In this document: one piece after another, positions 1-13,100 of the stretch
Layout: the number at the start of each line of letters is the position of its first letter
How positions within the stretch are numbered: the first letter of the stretch is position 1
From: Opisthorchis felineus
Lineage: Eukaryota; Platyhelminthes; Trematoda; Opisthorchiida; Opisthorchiidae
Assembly: GCA_004794785.1 (NCBI GenBank)
Contig: SJOL01008415.1
Span: 145,164-209,163, forward strand
DNA length: 64,000 nucleotides
Reading direction: 5' to 3'
Notes under the pieces: model-generated
What the model was told of the DNA's origin: nothing
Database searches by the model: none
What the model saw: only the letters and a program-made list of their open reading frames with translations
Program-made: the position numbers and the translations under genes

Positions 1-253
1 TTAAGGCCTGCTATTATCGCCCTGGCAGTAGGCTGCAGACTCTCACACAGCCTCATTGTTTGTGCCTAGCGTTTGCATTATAGTTCACCGGTACATCTAA
101 GACTTGGCAGTAAAATTAAAGCTCACATTCATTTAATCGTTGTTCACTGTTCTGAAGTTTTGGTCTGTTTCCCCAACCCGGCCCGTTGGTCCCAATGACA
201 TATGCTATGTGCAACTTTCCTTACCGTGTTTCTGTTGCACATGTGATCGAAGC

Positions 254-374
254 CATTTAAGCGGTTACGCCAATGTGGGCGTCCGGAGACCTTTGGGCGT
301 ATAAGTTGGGTAAGCAAGGTTACAATCACAGGCATTTCCGATACATTTAAGTGGCTACGCTGGTGGCGTACGGA
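254..374. repeat. Pair of diverged direct repeats, about 90-base spacing
   Basis: Two related blocks, 254-287 and 344-374, share the skeleton CATTTAAG-GG-TACGC followed by GGCGT-CGGA. They differ by scattered substitutions and a short indel. The surrounding 1-450 segment is richer in G+C than most of the window. This may be a fragment of a tandem or dispersed repeat. I do not recognise the family and see no coding potential. Confidence 0.5.
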
Positions 375-479
375 AATCAGGCGGCGCAGACAGACGTGGC
401 TATTGTAGCTGTCGTTGCCTGATACAGGAGTTTGGAGTGGGGTGGGGGCGCAATTGAGTTAAAGAGAGAGAGGTTATGA

Positions 480-1523
480 AATGTGGAGATTCCTAGAGAA
501 AAGCCCGAAAAGCTGATGGAGGTCTCTTTAAAATCTTCATGAGATGATGCATACCGATAGTGTAACTGGATGTTAAGTAAAATCTTGGACTAAAGGAGGT
601 TTCCTAATCGTCCCGTAGGTTTTCACGCTCTGAACGGCCCCTTCGTCTAAATATGTCCCATTTAAAATATCACAAGTCACGACAGCGCTCTAAACACATA
701 TTCAACCTTTCGATCTGGGACCTGGAACCAAATTTCACCAGCTTTCAGCCGTTTCTTCATTCCCTTCATTTTCCACCGTAGGTATACGAGTCGATTAAAT
801 AGGGGTTTTCTCTCCTCTCTAGTCGTCCAACGCCAGATAATTCGTGCCACATCCAGCCCTGCCGTTTCGGCCCTCTGGAGTTAACCCTGACAGCAAACCA
901 TACCCCACTATACACGCCCCCGAACATCGCCCTCCTTTACAACACTCACTTTCGAACTATTTACCCTATAAGCAAGCCATGCTTCTACAATTTAGGGTTA
1001 ACCACGGTCCGATTGTTTTCAGTTCTATCTTGCCTGTCTCACCAATTTGAGACAAGCTAAGCTTGACCCCGTAGGACGAATAATTTGGTCTCATGGGTTT
1101 AGGCACTACTACCTCAGTTGAGGGCCACCATTACCAGTGGTAAATCCCACTTTCCTCAACCTTTTTTCGGTCACGAACCCCGAGCGCGAGACAAGACCTG
1201 ACCTAATGAACCCAGTCTATGAACTTTTGGTATCCTACTCAACATATCTATTGACCAACTGCAGCTATTACGGAATGCCCGAGTTTTCAAAGGGAACCAC
1301 TGAATCTGACTTCTAAATCCTGGATCGTTTAAAGAGAGAAGACTACCTACTACTAGCTATAAAGACCATGCGTCTCGCCATTTCCGTAACAGTGTCCAAT
1401 CATCAAGTGAACTGAAAGCTCCAACATCCTTTAAACGCTTCGAAAAACCTGTACTTTAGTTCGGAACGAATCTAAATAATGAGATGAATCTCAGAGCCTC
1501 CAAATTTTAGTCCATGTTTGCTT
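480..1523. other. Non-coding segment upstream of the first visible kinase exon
   Basis: No gene is recognisable here. The stretch from about 840 to 1330 is pyrimidine-rich on the plus strand and richer in G+C than its flanks. It contains only one short open frame (844-1050), which resembles nothing I can name. If ATG 1524 is the true start, this segment would hold the 5' untranslated region and promoter. If earlier exons exist, it is simply intron. I found no convincing TATA box or initiator. Confidence 0.35.
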
Positions 1524-1576
1524 ATGACGACTGGTCGCACAGTAGCTCATTATGAGTTTAAAGAAGTATTAGGAAC
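1524..1576 (+). CDS. CaMK1: CaMK1 kinase, first visible exon (start of the kinase domain)
   Basis: This exon encodes a short lead and then YEFKEVLGT, the beginning of the calmodulin-kinase catalytic domain just before the glycine-rich loop. It ends after GGA AC in phase 2 at a good donor (GTAAGT, 1577-1582), and the next exon supplies the last base of the Thr codon. The 5' edge is uncertain. ATG 1524 gives an unusually short lead of 9 residues before YEF. The frame is open back to 1488, so the exon could instead begin after an acceptor-like TTTTAG (ending 1510) or CACAG (ending 1542) and be joined to an exon outside the window. The reading from TAT 1551 onward is firm; the start codon is a guess. 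Confidence 0.7.
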
Positions 1577-1613
1577 GTAAGTTTTCAACAGTATTTAAAT
1601 ACATACATCTAAG

Positions 1614-1787
1614 TGGTGCGTTTTCTGAAGTAAGATTGGCGGAAAATCAGAGAAATCCAGGCGTATTTGTTGCCATCAAATGCATCCGGAAAAAGTTTCT
1701 TTCGAATAGCCAGTCTACAGGAGATGCAACAAGAGAGGCTTTATCGCGAAAGGAGGCCTTGGAAAATGAAATAGAAGTTCTCAGGAG
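1614..1787 (+). CDS. CaMK1: CaMK1 kinase exon: glycine loop, catalytic lysine, helix C
   Basis: A 174-base exon encodes the rest of the glycine-rich loop (GAFSEVRLAEN), strand beta-3 with the ATP-anchoring lysine in VAIK (Lys codon 1678-1680), and helix C with ENEIEVL, whose Glu pairs with that lysine. The exon joins the previous one in phase 2 across a 37-base intron and ends at GTGAGC in phase 2. Between the lysine strand and helix C lies a stretch of about 22 residues (FLSNSQSTGDATREALSRKE) that is roughly 12 longer than in vertebrate CaMKI and rich in Ser, Thr and charged residues. CaMKI is a cytoplasmic Ser/Thr kinase activated by Ca2+/calmodulin and by upstream CaMKK phosphorylation. 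Confidence 0.9.
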
Positions 1788-1824
1788 GTGAGCGTATTAG
1801 ACAAATGCACATTTCTCGTTGTAG

Positions 1825-1899
1825 GCTCCAGCATCCTAATATTGTGCAACTCATTGAAGTACTGGAGGACGACGAATGCTATTACCTTGTAATGGAGCT
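1825..1899 (+). CDS. CaMK1: CaMK1 kinase exon: strands beta-4 and beta-5 and hinge
   Basis: A 75-base exon encodes the beta-4/beta-5 region and gatekeeper/hinge of the kinase (HPNIVQLIEVLED then YYLVMEL). It follows a 37-base intron ending TTGTAG and ends in phase 2 at GTAACG. The reading LVMEL followed by GGELFDR in the next exon matches the CaMK hinge (ELVSGGELFDR in relatives). Both splice junctions preserve the reading frame exactly, which supports the very short introns on either side. Confidence 0.9.
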
Positions 1900-1903
1900 G
1901 TAA

Positions 1904-2086
<183 letters not shown>

Positions 2087-5000
2087 TGAAACAAAACTTA
2101 TTAAGATTCCCGCATGTTTTTCCGGTGTGTTAAACATTTATGCCCCGTATATATTTAATTATTACTGGTTAAATTACTTGGAAAGCAGTAGGTAAATGAA
2201 TAAAATAAATAAGTCTGTAGTCACATTTTAGTATCTGGGGGTAGCATTGGGATCGAGAAAAATGAATATATGCTTTGAAAGTTAGGCTTTAATCGGAGAG
2301 ATCAGTTGCGGATGAAGACCGTGGAAAAACAATGTCTAATAAGGAAACGTTCGGACGAAAGCACAATCGACCACTTAATGGCTACGGAGGAACGCAGATT
2401 ACGATATCTATTCAGAAAGGGAAGCAGCTCTTATACACGATCGAAAACGTCGCCTCGAACAAGAATAATTTTCCGAGGGCGCTCTTCCAGCTCGGGCTTG
2501 ACTAAATTTTAGTGCCTTCATGGGTACAAAGAGCAGGTATATACAGTTTTCTTGAGGCAATACATAAAGACTTGGTATCATTTCTGAGCGCACACCAGGT
2601 ATAGATTGTGTCCGTATGGTCAAAGTGGTTTCTGTCACTAAGTGAATTCAGCCTCAGAAGACAACTGGTAAAAGAACTTAAGTACAGTGTCAAGGATAAC
2701 AAAACAAATAAGAATGAGGACAGACTTCGAATGTGACTTACTTTGCAAACAGTCGTCAAGTAAGCTGGGAGTAACTGCCGAGTCAAGTAATGACAGCGAA
2801 AACTTGTGACGCTGAAGGTAATTTTTCGAATATATGAGCTTAAGTGAGAGATTTTGCGATGACGAATTGAAACCTGAGCTAGACAAACGAAGCAGCACCC
2901 CTTTTGAGAGCGCAATGACAAGCACACAAGGCAAATGTACTCAATTCAAAACACACGTTTTACGCCAGGATTCAGAAGGAGTGAAGTAAGGAAAGTCTGT
3001 TTGAAAGTGGTGGCTATCCCAATTGCCCTAATTAACCATCACACCACCTACACATAGAAGAGCCTTTCAAAGTAAGGTTTTGATTGACAGATTCCCGTCA
3101 CATATTCACGTGCTTCAAAAAACCGTATGGAGATGTTAGCGTAAAATGCAAAATATATGCGTGTGCATAGATAACCATGGTTTTAATGGGAAATAAAGAA
3201 AACGTAGTGCGAGTAGGCTGCAACAGACACGAGCTTTGGGTATTTGTAGACCTTTTGCCCCCTTTCTGGTCAAAAAATGTCAAAAGTTCGTGATGAAAAC
3301 CGGCATTAGAGTAAGGATCTAGCAGAAAGAAATAGAAATTCATGGGGGTAACAAAAGATTCTACGTGAGTTACTCGTACAGAGTTCAGGGCAGGCCCCAC
3401 AGAGCTCAAGATCAGTGTCAGACACAAGAGCATTTGTGACTGAGACGTAGTTATCACATATAACTAACAACAATCACTAAAAAAATTATCCAAAAACTAC
3501 AATTTCGTTTCTTGACTGTTATTTTACACACAGCAGACTTTTCAACTCATGTCGTTTGCAGCTATATGCATCAGGCGTTTGCTTCTGATGTCATTCTGGC
3601 GGTTTGTAATTAGCAACAATTCTGACGTGGAGTTGATATATAACTTAGGTATAAATGTTCGCCAGTCAGTATGCACAAAAACTGTCATTTGGATCCCTTA
3701 CCTGTTGGGTTTCCATTTTTATGCCAACTATCAACACTTGAAAGATTTTCAACGGTTGAAACATTTGTTTTGGCTTGAGATATTTCCAAAAGTGACATCA
3801 GATTTGCTTCCCCGTCCTTTCGAGTCTGAAAATTTATTGGTTTGATATCTATGCTTGTAGTTATCTCAAATATTCAATTAGAGGGATATATAAGGTGATC
3901 AGAGGTGATTGTAGGTCCCGTTATTGCTTCCCTCTAAGTTTATCAGAAGCCGACAACTTGTCCGTGAACACTGACTGACCATGCAGACTCCAAAAGAAGC
4001 ATCATTTTTTGTTAAGTAGATTGGTTTTAACATCCAACAAATGGCTGTATCTTTTGCACGCATTTCTACTGCGTTCTTGTGTATTCATACATTCCATCTC
4101 ACAACGGTTGGAATAAACTGCAGTAAAGTTCGGTGGCAACTGGTTGCACGAGGAATAAATCTTTGCCAAGTGCGCTCAGTGCCACGGGCTTTATCCGGCT
4201 GCCTGCCTGTTTTATATCACTGTGATCTTTTGCGACGGCCAACCTTCTCGACTCGTTTTTCTTTTAGTTTGTTGCTTTATCTTCACAGTATGCAGATTAG
4301 GTGTACGATTCAAACTGATTCAAACTGGTTAAATAAACTAACAATTGTGTGTTAAGAAATGCAATTCAGGGTACACTTCTTACTACTCGTTGTCTTCTGG
4401 AAAATAGCATCGCTTATCGTGATCCGACTAGAAATCTTTTAGACAAATTTCTCTCCGGTTCTACACCAATTGATTCATTTTACTCTGTGGCATCCAAGCA
4501 GTAAAATGTGTATTCTACAAATTTTGCGCCCTACGGAAATCAGCTGAAACTGGATAATCCTTCAGCGTTCTCTGAGTTTGCCCCTGTCACGTTTCTTTTG
4601 CACTAAAGTCGTATTTGACAAAGTGTATTGTATCCGTTGCATATTGATAAAGCCAAGTTTATGACATGATTTGACGTCAAGGTTGTGCTGCTTTTCGGTT
4701 TTAAAAATATGTTGGCGCAAACTTTACCAAATTGTCAAATGGGAAATAATTCCTTTTTTACAATGTTGGTGGTTGATGCCACATTGTGCACGTTGTTATC
4801 GGAACAGTTTTTAACGTTTTTGTTTAATGCATACTTTTTTCTATATTCAGACTTTTTATCTCTTGATTCTGTGAAAAAATTGCACCTCCAGCCAAGTCTT
4901 CTTCGTGACAGAGTTTTTCACCCTTTTTCACCGTAACTTGAGATGATAAGCTCTGGTTATCTTGAAGTTCTTCACGGTGCACCCTGATGTTCACCGATTT

Positions 5001-7273
5001 ACGACAAACACAATGTATACAAGTTTGTACAATTAGCTCTGTGTAATGGATTGTATGACTACGGATACTTCCAAGGCAAGCTAACAACCGTTCAACTGTG
5101 AGGCAGTCTAGTTGTTATGTACATCCCATATTTAAAACGGATTAGTACAGCAGAATGAAAAAGGTGATTCAAAGGCCTTGCAACTCACTTGTTTCAGGAA
5201 AACGTACAACTAACCCAACAAAGGACTATAATACGACAGAAAAAAACAAGCAGAGGAGCAAAATACTGAGAGCTGTAAGTGACATTGGACGACGACACGA
5301 GTGAACAGGTGGCAAAAATCATGATATTATAAGAAAAACACCAGCATACAGTTAGCATCAGTCTGGCGCCTATTGCACAGGCATCTATTACACACGTTTT
5401 GAAACCTCTAATATACATAGCTGCCAACAAAATAACAAACACAAATAGTGAAAAAGGGATTGAAAGAAGCGCAAATAGTAAACAAATTCAAATGTGAGAA
5501 ACTGTTACTGCGACCAGGCAGCGTTTTCTTCTTTTGGCAATGATAAAATGATGGTGTATTATTCTTTCACACACTCCTGTTCGAGCTTTCTTATATCTTT
5601 TAGATGATGTTAGTATAAACGTTTCAAATTACGCAGCATGAAAACTCCCAGAAGTTTCCTTAAGAATCCAAACACAGGTGACTCTGGACCTGAAATAAGA
5701 GTTCTGCTTAATGTCACTTTTGCGACGTCTTTTGTCAAGTCGCCACTTAGTCAAACTGAGTTCTCTGTCTGTTGAAATGTTTTGAGGTTTTTATGCAGAC
5801 ATTTACCAAAAAGACTTGAACATATCAGCAAAAAAATTCGCACGTCTCCATACAATAAGAGATATCCACAAAGGAAAGCAACTAGAGAAACTGGACATGT
5901 GTCAATAAGCAGTAAAGGTGTCAAAGTTTGGTTTTTGCTTTGAACGCCAATAGACCACATATAGCTAATTTTTCAAACAAGGAAAAGTAAAAGACGGCGT
6001 GGTTATTTTTCTCAATAGTTTTTTGACACTAGGTTCTTTGTCACGACGGTATAAACGGAAACTTCAGACCTGGTAAGCTGACATGTACTGTGTGAGCAAT
6101 ATTTACAACCTTCAGACTTATCTCGGGTTGGGTTTTTTAGCACATAGTTTACCTTACTGTCGTTTTGCGTTTATATTAGTTAGTGTGGAATACAGCAAGT
6201 GCATTTTGTTTGCGGACCAAATGATCAGCGTACCAACGACTGCACACAGCTCCGAATGCTGGACAAGAGGACAAATGTGAAAATAAGAAAAGTGTAAAAA
6301 GGTGAGCTGTAAGGTGAGATATGAAATAACGCTGTTACACACTGTTAACCGAATTGATTGGACGGCATTGCCCGAATGTGCAAACCAATAATAAAAGTGA
6401 ACAACTTTTCTGGCTGTAGTGGTAGTGCAATCGTATACAAGCATAAGTGTTGGGATACCAGGTGTTGTACCGAAGGGTTAATGGTAGATGCATGCGTTCA
6501 TATATATTGTGACTGGCCGACCGACGCTCCATGATGAGTTACGACGCAATAAGGCACTGTTATTCACAACTGTAAAGTTAACACAAATTCTTGTATGATA
6601 CCACGACCAACGTAAAGGACGAGCTCAAATGCTAGTTTGAGCATAAAAGAATCATATTTTTGTCTATTCCTTAGTTATATACTATAACAGGTTTATCGTT
6701 AAAATGGGATAAGTGCATGATGGAAAAGTATTAACATGTCCTCGATGCAACATCGATGGTGACTGCCAGCAATCAGGCATATCCTAAGCACACCGCACTA
6801 AAAGTGGTAAACAACGTTTATCAATATGTACGAGTGATGTGTACCCACTGCGTTTCTAAAAGCTTCCGAATTGCGCATTTAATTTTGATGACTGTTCTGT
6901 ATTGCCAGTGGTTGTTCGCAAGATCAGCTTGAGTAGCATCCCCGTAATTAGACCGATCTTTTCGGTCACCTCTGAAGGAGAACTGTTGTTGCTTGTTCTA
7001 TACGCGAACGTATTGTGGTTTTTGCCACAACTTGCCTCGTCCTTAGAAAGGCTGTAAAGCATCGCGTGCGTACTCGTATCACATTAGCAATAGTCGTTGA
7101 TCTCATTGTTTGCAAGATCACCCGGTTTACTTGCTCATGTTTCTTTTAATGTGAAGGATTTAGGACGGCGTGCGGTACGGCAGTCCTCCTATAAAGTGAA
7201 TTACGAGACTAGTCTCTACCGGCCATATAACAAGGCTAAAAATCGATAAGGCTTTTTGTGTGCTCTCCAGTTC

Positions 7274-7294
7274 TATATATATATATATATATAT
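7274..7294. repeat. (TA)n microsatellite
   Basis: About ten uninterrupted TA dinucleotides, inside the giant kinase intron. Confidence 0.95.
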
Positions 7295-9449
7295 GTTTGC
7301 TCAGAGGACTACGAAGAACATAATGTGGTGCCTAGTCAGATGTTTTCATATGCGTAAGACATTGGATTTCTTATTGGAATCCTTAATCAGATACTGCCAT
7401 CAAAAACAGAAGAAACTGCAAAAGACGTGGTGTGCCGACCGATGGAGGGTCCGGCTGGTGTAAAAGAAATACGAATACTCCACATCACTCTTGCAAATTG
7501 TGCTCTAGCTGGGAAAACAATTCAAACCGGAATAGTCGAGCGCCGATCGAGGCAAAAAGTTGTTTTGGAAAATACTGTCTCATGATGAGAGTTCGAACTT
7601 TTTTGGTTACGCTATGCATAGTATCAGATACACTGTTAGCTTTATGTCCGGCTGTTTCTGCCTAAACTCCGCTCTTATTCCTTCTGGTTTACACGGGTTA
7701 CGAAATGTTTATGCAGGAGCACATACAGTTCAACGCAAAACGCACATATTAGTACCCACTGTGCGTGGGGACTCATTGGCCTAATTCCCTGTTTCGGGTC
7801 AGTCCGAAAACAGACGGCAACCTACTTACCTCACCGTGGTGTGCTCGCGTCTTTTTGAAACATTCATAAGCCAGTTGCCCGACCTCTGCTTATATCTGGT
7901 CAGTATGAGGTAGGTCCTTACAACTACATTTAATCCTTCCTGTACGACATACATTGTTTGAACCATCTATTCCCACAAGATGGTTTCTAGTGAAAAGCTC
8001 TGTCTTGTGACTGAACTTTTTGTTTTGTCCCCATCCCGAAGGCAGACAAAGCTTCATTTTTCAGGGTATGGACAAGGGGCGTTTGAATATCTTTCTGAAA
8101 ACCTCAAAAATATCTGAGGTATATACGCGGCAATTCCGTTGGGTGGGTGCACCGATCAGTGGGCAATGGTAAAACCATTGACGACGCTCAGTATGCATCG
8201 CTCTAAAGAGCTCGCTGTTTTGAATGGTAAATCACTGATCATAGAGCTTCGGATTGATTACAGTCCAGTGTTCGTTAACCTGAGATCAGAAGGAGATTGT
8301 CATCTACGACTTGCACGCCCTGCATATAGGATACTGAAGGTTTTCAGCTTTCAGTGCTGTTTTCTTGTAGAACTGCGGACCAAACCAACTCAAGGTGAAC
8401 GACCGCAAAAAAGTCAAGTCCACGAGATTGCTACGGCTAACGGAATGTCACAAGAATTTGAAATAACCCAGTGTAAAATTTAACACCTTTGCCACATGTA
8501 TGTGTGTCACCTTTAAGTGAGATTTTCATCCACCGAAAAAAACAAATCTACTAACATTAGCGACGCAATTAAATGCATAAAATTACTTTCGTTTAGCTTC
8601 ACAAAATTATTTGTTCCTTGGCAAGCACCCAATAGGGATTTGGTTAATCTCATTCCACTCCTTCAATATCTTAGTTTTCACCAGATGGTCCAACGTTCTG
8701 TTAAACCGAGCACGACAGTGCCATATCAAAATAAAATATCGTTCGTTATTTGGGTTTATTTCAGACTTCACTCGTTCCATCCACTCATGCTCAGTTCCAA
8801 ACAGGTGAAAAACTCACGTTGGTTGTGAAAGGGCTCAACATCACTCCAGGGTACGCAGGATATGATTGTATGGATTGCGCTCTTGATTTTTAATTGAATA
8901 TATATGATTTATCCAATGAATTCCAGTGGGACTTTACTAGTTACTACATTAGCGATAGCAAAGGTTAAATGAGCTGGTGTACATTAAATTTAATGATGGT
9001 AGCAGTCATATCTGCATTCGCATTCATTAAAAGTGGTCATTTCTCACATATTTTTGCTGCTCTTCTGGTGACGTGAACCGAAAAATTGAGAGCTAAATGA
9101 ATCTGATTTCACTTCCATTAACGAGACTGGCAACAAATGGAGGTGCAGAATAGCGCAAAAATCTTCATCGCAAATTCATTACGTTTAATCCCCAGAACGG
9201 ACAAATGGATTTCACAGAATATAGGCAAATAAGCTTCAAAATCATGCAATCATTGTATTTGATGCTTATGGCACTTGACGCTGAAGGAGTTATTAGCTTC
9301 ATGTTAGCCCTAACTTTGAGATGCATGCATTCATTTTGGATTGGCATTGTTTCACATCATGGATCTGTATCTTTTATTGACCCTTTGATTTGGTCGGGTG
9401 ATATTTTCTAGTCAGGACCTTATTGCTCCTGCATTCTGTTGTAACGCAG

Positions 9450-10170
9450 ATGCAATAGAAGATAGGCGCTGATTACCCGAGCATATGAAAAATCTGGTTG
9501 CCATATGTCCTCTTGGTCCTCGTGGAATCATACGCGCCCCCCAAGTGTTAGAAATTCATCAATCAATCTCTGTTACTTATCCTCCTGTTTTGACCAAGTG
9601 ACACCAGCTGTGTTTCCTATTTGATGCACTTCTGGCTCTTCAACCGGCCCCTATACCCTAAGACGTAAAACGGGGTTCCAGTCTTAACTAACGGTCTAGT
9701 AGCCTGGTTCATTTAGGAGGTAGGAAAATGCTAATCGTGCCTACTACTCATAAGGTTGATGAAAACTCCTCTACAGCCCATGACTGGTTTTGTCCTTCAT
9801 GGGGCAAATCAGATAGGCGCAGTCCCCGAGTTACCGTCAACCTTACTGCTTACCTATCACTGTATGACCGTCATATGTTACTCTGGAAACGTCTAACCTA
9901 TCGATGGGTACTGCACACTTGGTCGTACGTCCAGTCACCCCTAAGACGGAAGATTTCCGGTTCAACCACACTGATAGATCAGCCTCGTGAAGTTGCTCCC
10001 ATATCAAGATACAGATTGTATTCACTGTCACCTACCATGATTGCCTCGGTTAGCTGGTAACACACGCATGACCGGTTAGCTGACGTTTAACCCGTTACAC
10101 AAAAACTTCGGGAGTGGGGCGCACACCACAGTCGTGGGTGCGCGGAGCGTGTATGGGTTAGCGTGCAGGC
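9450..10170. other. G+C-richer block, probable old repeat, unidentified
   Basis: By eye this stretch has clearly more G+C than the flanks and few stops; the longest plus-strand frame (9728-10060) is 110 codons. It contains GC-rich phrases such as GGGTGCGCGGAGCG near 10140. The composition contrast with the surrounding intron suggests inserted DNA. I find no transposase, reverse transcriptase or terminal repeats, so no family is assigned. Confidence 0.3.
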
Positions 10171-13100
10171 CCATAAAACTTACATTCACGGATAAGAATT
10201 CCACGTCTTGTTTCTTTTATTGCTAGAAGGCTGAAAGGTGATTTTGGGAGCAAAACTATAGCATCTGTCGAAGTGTGCCAAACAACATGACCGACTCAGT
10301 ATTAGGAAGTTGTGAAAACAAGTATGATAACAAGTGATAATCCCCGACGCGCAGAACGCATTGTGGAGTACTTGGGCTGATGAGGATTACTGAAGATTAT
10401 AGTCTGGGAACAGTAGTAGCCAAGCTTCACTGTTCTTACCGGGCAAATGTAGCAGTACGGATCACTTGAAAATCCGGTTACACGGGTACCACAATACTGA
10501 CTGTTTCTAGCATCAAAATACTATCTACAGATTATTGATATGATCAATCTTTTGTCAGATTCTAAGCCTTTTAGCAAAAAAAGATGAATAAAAGAAACAC
10601 CCGCCGCACAAAACATTTTAGTAAAAGTTTTGTTAATATACAGCCTTTTATAGTATCAGACTTAGCTATTTTGTGAACACGACTTGAGAGCTGAGGGTAC
10701 GTGATAACTTAGTCTAGGTTTGACTTCGGTCTCTGTTAAACTTGCTATAACTTGAACGGCTGGCATCCGTAACTCATTTGCCGGCCAAAAGTGGTTAAAC
10801 TACTGGACCCATGTGCAAGGTAGGAAATCAGCAGACCATTTATCTTGCGTGGGACTTGATACTCCATTCAGACCATTATCGAAGGGAGAAAGTAGAGGCC
10901 TGTTGCAAACCCCTAAGTACATATTTTCTTTCTGGAAGACCCTGGAGAACCTAGACGAAGTGATATTTTATGGAATGGTTACAAAAAGACAAAATAAATT
11001 CCAAGGAACCAACTGAAAGTTGTTTTTCCTGGAGTTCACCCCGTTCTGCATATGATTTCTCTATAAGGGTTTTGCCATGAATGATATGGGCACTCCTGGT
11101 CCCAGTTCAGATCGGTGCTTGTACAACGGCTTCTACTTTGAAGATTATGCAAGTCATGATGTTGTAGCCACCGGATTTCATAGGAGTGGTTTACAGTTTA
11201 TTACGTGATGATTCAAGTAGCCCATTTTGGATAATTTTTCACATTGGAAGACGGAAAAATAGACGTCGCAGGATAGCGAACCCAGATACTCCTCTGATTA
11301 GTCAAGAATGAAAGTGGCTACTTTAGATTGACGTAAAGACTCTGTAAGTCTACTAGATAATTCTTTGCATGAATTTTATCAAGATATCTTTTGAAAACAT
11401 CAGGACGTCTCGACATGTTCCTCTGATTCCGATTTACTCTCAAGATATTTGCGATAAAAATGTCCCCATTTGACGCGTACATCACCCGTCAGTTGATCGT
11501 AGGCACTTTGCACACAGCATGCTTAAGAAAATTCTCCTTCATGGGATCCACAAACAGTTCTTTAATTTGTGTTGTCGTTGGCTGCATATGATGGTCTACT
11601 ACATATGTTGACAATGACTGCTGGCTCCATTATGGAAGCAGTTAGTAGACAATGCACGGTATATACGCCAGATAAGTAAAATAGACTTGTATTTTCCCGA
11701 TTTCATCTGTGTTATCTGCCTTCTTCTTAGTTATGTCCTTCGTGTGATGCTTTACTGGGTCACATATAAATGCCTTGAGCAAACGGGTTGTGTATGAAGT
11801 TTATTGTTCCTGCTTAGGTTAATGGAGGCAAACGTACTCAGTCTCGTTAGTTTTGTTAGTCAAACTGAGGTTTCGGAATACTAACTATAGAATAATGAAT
11901 ACACAATAAATCGTATATGTTGGATCTCTTCTTTGGTACCATCACTATTAGAACTAGTTACAGCAGTGTCTTGAACTAACCACATTTTTTTCTGTGGCCA
12001 CGTAAGGTAAATAACTGGAACAAGCTAAAACAAACCCCACTATTTCGATTATTCAGACGAATTTTGCCCCATTCCGTCATCCTAGAGAGGTGTGTGAAAC
12101 CCTCTAACTTTCGACAAACCCAAAGCACTGACATGCGGTTGTTGTTCTAAAGGACATCAGTTCAGTAAAGCTGACATTCTTTTTGGTGTGGCGCCACCTG
12201 TTGGGAGACAAGCGACTCAGCAAACAACCTACCATCGCATCAAGTTTGTTCTGCGTCCTGATTCTGCCTAAGAGGCTTACGCCGTACCAAAACGGAGAAC
12301 CGCATTTTATCTTACACCGTATGTGATATCATCCCTCACTGAAGTTCGGTTCTTTTTGACATGTTAGATGGTTGCACAATTCTAGCGGCTGTTTGGCACT
12401 TGCGTCTGTCCTAAATATTTGTAGCTTACCAGTCTCCTGGTTGGATAAAACGATAAACACATGGCAAACGAACGAAGTTAAGTAAAGTAAACAGAGTTCT
12501 TTTGTTAGCTGACTGACAGGCACCGCTTGAGAGTGGTATCCGTTAGCATTTCACTCGTTATTGTACACCGGTAACTCGCCCACTATGAATGATATTTCAT
12601 GATGAGCCAGATGTCGTGAAATTCACATTTCCCGTGATGTTGTAACCAGTCAGTTGCATATCGACCGTTGACAGTTCAAAATAGTTCGCTCAGGGAAATT
12701 TATACGCTGGTGTTGAACGAAATCAACCTTCATATTTGCCTCTTTTCCAGTTGCATACTTCTGCCACATTAGCAGCAATATCAGTCAGTCGGTTCGCTTC
12801 AAGCGCATGCTATTCATACGGTGGTTCAGAAAGACAGATGAATTATTCACGCTAATTTCGGTTTTGTTGCCTGAAAGAAAGGAACCCGTGTCACTTTACC
12901 ACAGTTACTCAACCCAGGACGGCTTTGAGTGACTGAATTTTTGACACCAAGGTGGAAATAGAGCTTGCTGGGACACTAGAATATTGAACTCATTCTCTTC
13001 TAATAACCGAATTTGCAGGCAATTCATACACTTTCCTTCATAGTCTCATAAAGGCAGGGAAATGAGAATTTTCAAACACTTCTGAATTACACCGACTTAG

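Noticed and set aside
2306..2512. Plus-strand frame rich in Ser and Arg, just after the fourth exon, considered as an alternative exon
   Set aside because: It would interrupt the HRDLK-PEN motif, has no convincing splice sites, and low-complexity Ser/Arg runs arise easily by chance.
5751..5960. Minus-strand frame starting MWSIGV, like kinase subdomain IX (DxWSIGV)
   Set aside because: Wrong strand for the gene, no kinase sequence follows the six residues, and no splice sites fit. Coincidence.
10376..10410. CTGATGAGG motif considered as a hammerhead
   Set aside because: No GAAA strand or pairing arms downstream.
12188..12215. GGCGCCACCTG phrase, also loosely seen near 53395 and (inverted) 58199
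   Set aside because: Only about ten bases are shared and flanks do not align, so not reported as a repeat family.
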